Positions 59,574-64,000 of a stretch of 64,000 bases of DNA are shown one piece after another. The stretch's first letter is position 1, and each line of letters opens with the position of its first letter. This stretch comes from Salinilacihabitans rarus (GTDB lineage: Archaea; Halobacteriota; Halobacteria; Halobacteriales; Natrialbaceae): positions 1,116,001 to 1,180,000 of the forward strand of contig NZ_CP100762.1 of the NCBI RefSeq assembly GCF_024296665.1. Direction: 5' to 3'. The position numbers and the translations under genes are program-made. A model generated the notes under the pieces. The model ran no database searches. It saw nothing but the letters and a program-made list of their open reading frames with translations, and was not told where the DNA came from.

Positions 59574-60437
59574 TCAGTCACCTCCCGCGAACGCGTGCAT
59601 CTCTTCGAGTACCTCGTTCATCCCCTCGGTGTCGTCGGGGTCGACCATCGTGGCCTCGCGCTCCGAGGGCGCCTTCGGGATCGGGTCGACCGACGAGACG
59701 ATCGTCGGCGACCCGTCCAGCCCGACGTAGTCGGGGTCGAGGTTCATGTCCTCGTGGTCCCACGTCGTCAGGTGCTCGTCGTGTGCTGCCGCCCGCCGCT
59801 CGGTCTCGGCGCGTAGCCGCTTGTGGGTCAGGCGGTGTTCGGCCCGCCGGTAGGTCGGCTCGAACTCGGGGTCCGCGATGACCATACAGGGCAGCGGCGC
59901 CTCGACCGTCTCGATCTCGTCGATATCGCCCTCGACGAGCCGCTTCGCCCGCAGGACGCGCTCGTCGGGGTCGATGTCCAGCGCGAGGACGTGGGTGACG
60001 ATCGGCCACTCCAGCCCCCAGCAGGTCTGGGGGCCGGTGTGGCCCGTCTCCCCGTCGGCGGTCTTGAACCCCGCGAAGATCAGGTCGACCTCGGCGACCT
60101 CCGCCTCGTACTTCTCGACGGCCGAACAGAGCGTGATCGCCGTCGCCCACGTGTCCGAGGCGGCGAGTTCGCGGTCCGAGAGCAGGTAGCTGTCGTCGAG
60201 GTAGACCGACTCCATCGACTCCTGCAGCACCTCCGCGTACCCCGGCGGCCCCATGCTCATCCCGCTGACGTGGCCGCCGTGGCGCACCTTCGTCTGGAGT
60301 GCCGCCTCCAGTGCGAACCTGTCGTTCGGGTTCATCACCGTCGGCGTCTTCCCTCGCTCCAGGTGGCCGTCCTCGTCGAACGAGACCGCCCCCTCGGAGA
60401 AGTCGGGGACGCCCTTGGTCAGTACGACCGATCGCAT
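59574..60437 (-). CDS. etfB: Electron transfer flavoprotein subunit beta (FixA-type)
   Basis: 287 residues. MRSVVLTKGVPDFSEGAVSF, then MNPNDRFALEAALQTKVRHG, VSGMSMGPPGYAEVLQESME, DRELAASDTWATAITLCSAV, LIFAGFKTADGETGHTGPQT and PCMVIADPEFEPTYRRAEHR are typical of EtfB/FixA. The GETGHTGPQ segment fits the nucleotide-binding loop of bifurcating FixA, which suggests NADH-dependent electron bifurcation, though I cannot confirm it. ATG 60437 is confirmed by a strong Shine-Dalgarno sequence. First gene of the operon etfB-etfA-fixCX-unknown. Confidence 0.9.
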   Translation of the reverse strand: MRSVVLTKGVPDFSEGAVSFDEDGHLERGKTPTVMNPNDRFALEAALQTKVRHGGHVSGMSMGPPGYAEVLQESMESVYLDDSYLLSDRELAASDTWATAITLCSAVEKYEAEVAEVDLIFAGFKTADGETGHTGPQTCWGLEWPIVTHVLALDIDPDERVLRAKRLVEGDIDEIETVEAPLPCMVIADPEFEPTYRRAEHRLTHKRLRAETERRAAAHDEHLTTWDHEDMNLDPDYVGLDGSPTIVSSVDPIPKAPSEREATMVDPDDTEGMNEVLEEMHAFAGGD

Positions 60438-60447
60438 ACCTCCCTCC
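60438..60447 (-). promoter_or_regulatory. Strong Shine-Dalgarno sequence of etfB
   Basis: GGAGGGAGGT immediately precedes the etfB ATG on the minus strand. A TATA-like CTTAATAG at 60503-60510 lies 66-73 bases upstream, so the transcript has a leader of about 40 bases, unlike the leaderless genes around it. Confidence 0.6.
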
Positions 60448-60546
60448 GGGTGCGTGATGTGATTGCGTGTGACATTCTCGTCTCTCCCTATCGCAACTAT
60501 CGCTATTAAGGATGTGGGTAAAAATCGCCGGCGGCCGGCCGGGCGC

Positions 60547-61407
60547 TCACTCGGGGTCGCGCTCGGTCGTCCGCATCGTGACCTCGCCGGCGGCCCGGAT
60601 GGTGCCGTCGACCTCGGCGCCGGGACCCAGTTCGAGGTCGGCACAGGAGATGTCCCCGATGATGCGCGTGTCCGCGCCGACGACGACCGAGCCCTCGCGG
60701 GTCGTCAGGTCGCCGTGGATGCGGGCCCCCTCGCCGACGACGACGTCCTCGCGGGCGCGGAGGCTGCCGAAGACGTTGCAGTCGGCGCCCACGTCGATCG
60801 TCTCCGCGCGGACGTTGCCGTGTAGCCGACAGCCGTCGCCGATCCGCGCCGGGGTCGAGACCCGCCAGGCGTCGTCGCTGACGGTCGCGTTGCGCGGGAT
60901 CACGAGCGGTTCGGCGTCGACCTCGGACTCCGCGCCCTCGTCGACCACCTGCGAGAGCAACCGCTGGGCGGCGTCCTCCTCGCCGATCAACAGGAGGTGC
61001 TTGAGGTAGACGAACAGGAAGACGATCGTCGGCATCGGGTTGCGGATGACGATCCAGCCGTTGGCCTCGAACCCTTCCTCGACCTCGACGTCGTCGCCGA
61101 TGTCGAGGTCGCCGGCGACCTTGAGTTCGCCGCCGACGCGGACGCGCTCGCCGAGGTAGGCGTCCTCGCCGACCAGCACGTTGTCGGCGACCTCACACCA
61201 CATGTCGAGTCGACAGTCGCCGTCGGCCTCGATGCTGCCGTCGAAGCGGGCGCCCTCGCCGGCGAGGACGTTCCGCCCGCGGACGCCGAACTCGACCGTC
61301 GCGCGGCCGCCGACGAAGACGTCGCCGTCGGTCACGAGGTCGCGCTCCTCGGCTTTCGTTCCCGCGGGCACGACGAGTTCGTCGAGGGGGTCCCTGCTAA
61401 ACGCCAC
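60547..61407 (-). CDS. Bactofilin-like polymer-forming protein
   Basis: 286 residues from GTG 61407. Two right-handed beta-helix-like regions with repeated G/V/A spacing (about 20-115 and 175-275; e.g. VFVGGRATVEFGVRGRNVLA and VVVGEGARIHGDLTTREGSV) are separated by a hydrophobic segment at 123-142 (NPMPTIVFLFVYLKHLLLIG) and a short acidic helix. This is the repeat pattern of DUF583/bactofilins, reported in haloarchaea as cell-shape proteins (halofilins); I cannot say which subtype. The hydrophobic patch may insert into the membrane. TATA box TTTATTACC (61431-61440) is 28 bases upstream of GTG. Confidence 0.7.
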   Translation of the reverse strand: MAFSRDPLDELVVPAGTKAEERDLVTDGDVFVGGRATVEFGVRGRNVLAGEGARFDGSIEADGDCRLDMWCEVADNVLVGEDAYLGERVRVGGELKVAGDLDIGDDVEVEEGFEANGWIVIRNPMPTIVFLFVYLKHLLLIGEEDAAQRLLSQVVDEGAESEVDAEPLVIPRNATVSDDAWRVSTPARIGDGCRLHGNVRAETIDVGADCNVFGSLRAREDVVVGEGARIHGDLTTREGSVVVGADTRIIGDISCADLELGPGAEVDGTIRAAGEVTMRTTERDPE

Positions 61408-61430
61408 ACTCCGAGACAAAACAGGGCACT

Positions 61431-61440
61431 GGTAATAAAC
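61431..61440 (-). promoter_or_regulatory. TATA-like box of the bactofilin-like gene
   Basis: On the minus strand GTTTATTACC, centred about 28 bases before GTG 61407. It supports the GTG start and a leaderless mRNA. Confidence 0.45.
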
Positions 61441-61526
61441 CTCGCGCGGCGTCAGACGGGCGGCTGACGGCGGCCCGGCCGGTGCCGTTCGCATCACTTT
61501 TCAATCGCCGAGGTGTCCGAACCGGT

Positions 61527-61724
61527 ATGACCACGCTCGCGTTCGACGAGGACGGCGTCGACGTCGTCTACGAGGGCACGGAGTTTCGCCTCGAACGGAA
61601 ACTGATCGAGGAGGCGACGGGGAAGTCCTACCACGACGTCACCGACCACGAGGTGCTGAAGATCGTCGCTCCCCAGCCCGACCTGCGCGGCGAGCCGCGT
61701 CGGGTGGGCGACATTCTGGACTGA
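61527..61724 (+). CDS. DUF5800 family protein
   Basis: 65 residues matching a small conserved haloarchaeal family: MTTLAFDEDGVDVVYEGTEF, RLERKLIEEATGKSYHDVTD and HEVLKIV, ending GEPRRVGDILD. It is soluble and acidic; function unknown. ATG 61527 is supported by a T-rich element (CACTTTTCAATCG, near 61494-61506) about 27 bases upstream. It is divergent from the bactofilin-like gene and convergent with the VOC gene. Confidence 0.8.
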   Translation: MTTLAFDEDGVDVVYEGTEFRLERKLIEEATGKSYHDVTDHEVLKIVAPQPDLRGEPRRVGDILD

Positions 61725-61728
61725 GCCG

Positions 61729-62151
61729 TCACGGCGTCTCGGGATCGAACGGCCGCGACGCGCCGCCCCAGCGCTCGTCGCCGGTCGCGCGCGTGTCGAG
61801 GTAGACCTCGACGCCGTTGCCGTCGGGGTCGTCGAAGTACAGCGCCTCGCTGATGTCGTGGTCGACCGCCGTGACGGGGACGCCGTCGGCCCGGAGCCGC
61901 CGGTAGGTCGACCGGAGCGCCGCCGCGTCCTCGACCTCGAAGGCGACGTGGTAGAGCCCCGCGCTCCCGGGCGGGGCCGGCGTCGCGTCCCGGACCTCCC
62001 GGAGCGCGAGGTCGTGGTGGGCCTCGCCCCACGAGAGGAACGCGAAGCGATCGACGCGCTCCCTGACGTCGAGGTCGAGGTACGTCTCGTAGAAGTCGAC
62101 GGCGCGGTCGAGGTCCGACACGGTGAGGTGGACGTGGCCGAGAGCGGGCAT
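61729..62151 (-). CDS. VOC-family (glyoxalase/dioxygenase fold) protein
   Basis: 140 residues. LGHVHLTVSDLDRAVDFYET (metal His), FAFLSWGEAHHDLALREVRD, AGLYHVAFEVEDAAALRSTY (second His) and ALYFDDPDGNGVEVYLDTR (metal Glu) follow the catechol-2,3-dioxygenase-like pattern of paired beta-alpha-beta modules. The D/G-rich DPDGN element is typical of glyoxalase-type enzymes. The substrate is not known. ATG 62151 was chosen at the conserved start. Confidence 0.82.
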   Translation of the reverse strand: MPALGHVHLTVSDLDRAVDFYETYLDLDVRERVDRFAFLSWGEAHHDLALREVRDATPAPPGSAGLYHVAFEVEDAAALRSTYRRLRADGVPVTAVDHDISEALYFDDPDGNGVEVYLDTRATGDERWGGASRPFDPETP

Positions 62152-62229
62152 ACCACAACGGTGGTCCCGCCCCGGCAAAAGCGACGCGCCCGGACGAGCG
62201 CGCCGGCGACTCGCGCGGCGGAGCCGTCG

Positions 62230-62760
62230 TCAGCCGCCGTCGTCGCCGTAGCGGTCGGCGGCCGACTCGAAGCCCATCTCGTCGAGTTCGCGCCCGCGGC
62301 GCTCCTCGAGGGCGGCGACCGCCTCCGGGTCGGGGGCGACGTCGTCGGTGATCCGCGCCCACGAGTCGTGGACCTTGGCGTGACACCACCGGCAGAGGTA
62401 GACCGTGATCTCGTGGCCGAGGGTCTCGCCGTCGCTCGCGTACGAGAGGTGGTGTTCCTCGAGCAGCGGGCGCTCGTCCGAGTGGCCCATCCGGCGTTCT
62501 TCGAGGCCACAGCGGACGCACTCGCGGTCGCGGTTGCGCGAGCGAAAGTGCGGGCAGTCGGCCCACTCCCAGTCGGAGTCGGGGTCGACGACCGGACACG
62601 CGTAGTCGTCGGCGGCGCGCTCGCGGGCGAACGCGGGGTCGTGGCCGTAGTGATCGAACGCGTACCGGCACCGGCCCTCGCCGGTGAGGTGGTCGCAGAC
62701 CCCGGCGAACTCGTAGGGGTCGTCGACGCCCACCGGGGTGCCGCGGGGCGTCTTCTCCAT
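62230..62760 (-). CDS. HNH-like zinc-binding protein (DUF7097-type)
   Basis: 176 residues. VCDHLTGEGRCRYAFDHYGH at the N-terminus and two Cys-rich modules: CPVVDP with ADCPHF, then RECVRCGLEERRMGH, LEEHHLSYASDGETLGHEIT and LCRWCHAKVHDSW. The latter resembles an HNH fold (CxxC...HH...CxxCH), so a nuclease or zinc-structural role is possible. I recall it as haloarchaeal DUF7097. It starts MEKTPRGTPVGVDDPYEFAG. The longer open frame upstream is antisense sequence. Confidence 0.7.
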   Translation of the reverse strand: MEKTPRGTPVGVDDPYEFAGVCDHLTGEGRCRYAFDHYGHDPAFARERAADDYACPVVDPDSDWEWADCPHFRSRNRDRECVRCGLEERRMGHSDERPLLEEHHLSYASDGETLGHEITVYLCRWCHAKVHDSWARITDDVAPDPEAVAALEERRGRELDEMGFESAADRYGDDGG

Positions 62761-62816
62761 GTTCGACGGGGAAAGGTTAGACGGGTTCGGATTTGAATCC
62801 ACCGTCGGCGCTCGAC

Positions 62817-64000
62817 TCACTCCCGCAGGCCGAGCACCCGGGCGACGGTCGCGAACCCCGTCCGCGGCCCCTCGGTCGCCCGCCTGTACCCCCGCCAGAG
62901 GGCCGGCGCGGCCGCCCCGGGATGGGGCAGGCCGAGGCGCCAGTGGAGGGCGTCCTGTCGCCGCGCGGGTTCGAACGCCCGCGGCAGGTCGAACTCCCAC
63001 AGCCCCGGTGCCGCCGAGGGGTGGCCCTCCCGTTCGAGGATCGCGGTGACGGCCCGCCGCGCCGCCTCGCTGGCCGCCTCCATGCTCGCGAGGTCGGTGT
63101 GCGTGTGGACGTAGTCGGCGGCGACGGCGAGGTTCGGGACGGCGACGTCCGCCGGCGGCCGGTACTGCAGGGTGCCGACGGTGTTGACCAGCAGGGGCTC
63201 GCGGTTGGTCAGCCGACCCGCCGCCTCGTCGTACGCCAGCGCGGGGTCGACGAACCACTCGAGCAGGTTCTCGTCCGCGAGCGCCGCGTCCGCCGGGCCG
63301 CCGTCGAGGTGGGCTTTCAGTTGCGCCCAGACCTCGGCGGCGAGTTCCTCGCGGGTGCACTCGCGGGCGGGTTTCTCGTAGACGATTCCGGGCCGGTCCC
63401 ACTCGGAAATGATGACCGAGAGGACGCCGCCGACGGCGCCGTCGCCGTCGTAGCGGTCGAACTCCTCCCAGAACTGCCGCTGGGAGATCGAGGTCAGCGC
63501 CCACGGCGAGTCGTAGTAGACGCCGTGGCCCTCCACCGTCGGGACGTCCTCGGCGAGGTAGAACTGGACGCCGTTCATCCACGCGGTGTCGATCCGGTCG
63601 AGGTCGGCGAGCGAGGGGGCGGTGGCCGCGATCTCGGGCGTGACGAGGCGGCGCGCAGCCTCGACGGGGACCGCGAGGACGTAGTAGTCGGACTCGACGC
63701 GTTCCTCGCGGCCGCCGCGCTCGACGCGGACGCCCGAGACGCGCCCCTCGCGCTCGTCGAACTCGACGGCCGTCACGGTCGCGTTCGCGTGCAGCGTCGC
63801 GCCGAGGCGTTCGACGTGGGCGACCCAGGGGTCGATCCAGGCGTCGTTGGTCGGCCCGTTGAGCAGGCGGTCGGCGTGGACCGAGTCGTCGAACAGTCCG
63901 CGGAGCATCTGGAGGTAGATCCGTCCGATGGTGCGGGTGCTTGCCACCTCGGGGCGCATCGCGACCAGCGACTGGGTGACCCCGTAGGCGAGGAACTTCC
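62817..64000 (-). CDS. FAD-dependent amine-oxidase/HpnE-like oxidoreductase (partial, N-terminus beyond window)
   Basis: The frame is open to the window edge (394 codons plus two bases), so the N-terminal FAD-binding motif is missing. Visible parts: AYGVTQSLVAMRPEV, RIYLQMLRGLFDDSV, GPTNDAWIDPWVAHVERLG (where the substrate domain meets the FAD domain), YVLAVPVEAARRLV, VPNLAVAADYVHTHTDLASM (the C-terminal FAD motif, with D and HT) and EAASEAARRAVTAI. This is the family of phytoene-desaturase-like/hydroxysqualene-dehydroxylase-like (HpnE) enzymes. The ATG at 63959 is probably internal, because the upstream codons resemble the family. Confidence 0.75.
   Translation of the reverse strand, partial: KFLAYGVTQSLVAMRPEVASTRTIGRIYLQMLRGLFDDSVHADRLLNGPTNDAWIDPWVAHVERLGATLHANATVTAVEFDEREGRVSGVRVERGGREERVESDYYVLAVPVEAARRLVTPEIAATAPSLADLDRIDTAWMNGVQFYLAEDVPTVEGHGVYYDSPWALTSISQRQFWEEFDRYDGDGAVGGVLSVIISEWDRPGIVYEKPARECTREELAAEVWAQLKAHLDGGPADAALADENLLEWFVDPALAYDEAAGRLTNREPLLVNTVGTLQYRPPADVAVPNLAVAADYVHTHTDLASMEAASEAARRAVTAILEREGHPSAAPGLWEFDLPRAFEPARRQDALHWRLGLPHPGAAAPALWRGYRRATEGPRTGFATVARVLGLRE

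Overview
The window is chromosomal DNA of a haloarchaeon (class Halobacteria). The evidence is the high G+C, the strongly acidic proteins, the archaeal ribosomal and RNA polymerase genes, the archaeal proteasome, Bat-type and DUF7344-type regulators, many Tat (twin-arginine) signal peptides, and TATA-like boxes about 25-30 bases upstream of start codons in apparently leaderless genes. I cannot name the genus from sequence alone.

Layout. 1-1925: minus-strand DUF4129 and DUF7269/DUF58 membrane genes, cut by the window edge. 2094-8252: translation/transcription block: tRNA-Ser, S13, S4, S11, RpoD, tRNA-Leu, L18e, L13, S9, RpoN, RpoK, enolase, S2. 8431-10169: mevalonate kinase and isopentenyl phosphate kinase (archaeal isoprenoid route). 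10219-14573: TraB-like protein, Tat-exported hydrolase, winged-helix regulator, and an adjacent proteasome beta/alpha pair. 14677-18471: M24 peptidase and the trehalose genes otsA-otsB. 18762-20243: PhiH1-repressor-like regulator, exported metalloprotease, small unknown. 20421-26753: divergent regulator and the complete hutUGIH histidine-degradation operon. 27002-34625: Bat-like sensor-regulator and assorted enzymes. 34791-37405: korAB 2-oxoacid:ferredoxin oxidoreductase. 37418-46962: mixed metabolic genes, including a PHP phosphoesterase, an aminotransferase, an FAD oxidase, a subtilase, a TPP enzyme and a UbiA prenyltransferase. 47026-54541: regulator-rich stretch holding the one clear insertion. 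54623-64000: GNAT enzyme, the etfB-etfA-fixCX flavin electron-transfer operon, a bactofilin-like protein, small conserved genes, and a truncated FAD oxidoreductase.

The most interesting structure is at 51712-52549. A Doc/Fic-family toxin gene and a 46-residue ORF lie in visibly AT-richer DNA between two perfect 27-bp direct repeats. One repeat is the stop codon plus the last eight codons of the GTPase gene ychF; the other is a displaced copy 811 bp away. This is the footprint of site-specific integration into a gene 3' end, yet there is no room for an integrase. I read it as an integrase-less toxin cassette, possibly mobilised in trans.

Other points worth a second look: a FixC-FixX fusion followed at 7 bp by an unknown small gene; a long perfect-arm palindrome abutting the subtilase start codon; a palindromic TATA element between the hut regulator and hutU; an SDR protein whose catalytic Ser, Tyr and Lys positions are all replaced; a HutG with Asn in place of a metal-binding His; a DUF7269-DUF58 fusion; and the absence of rnj and idsA after the isopentenyl phosphate kinase gene. 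No rRNA, CRISPR array, transposase or integrase gene was seen.
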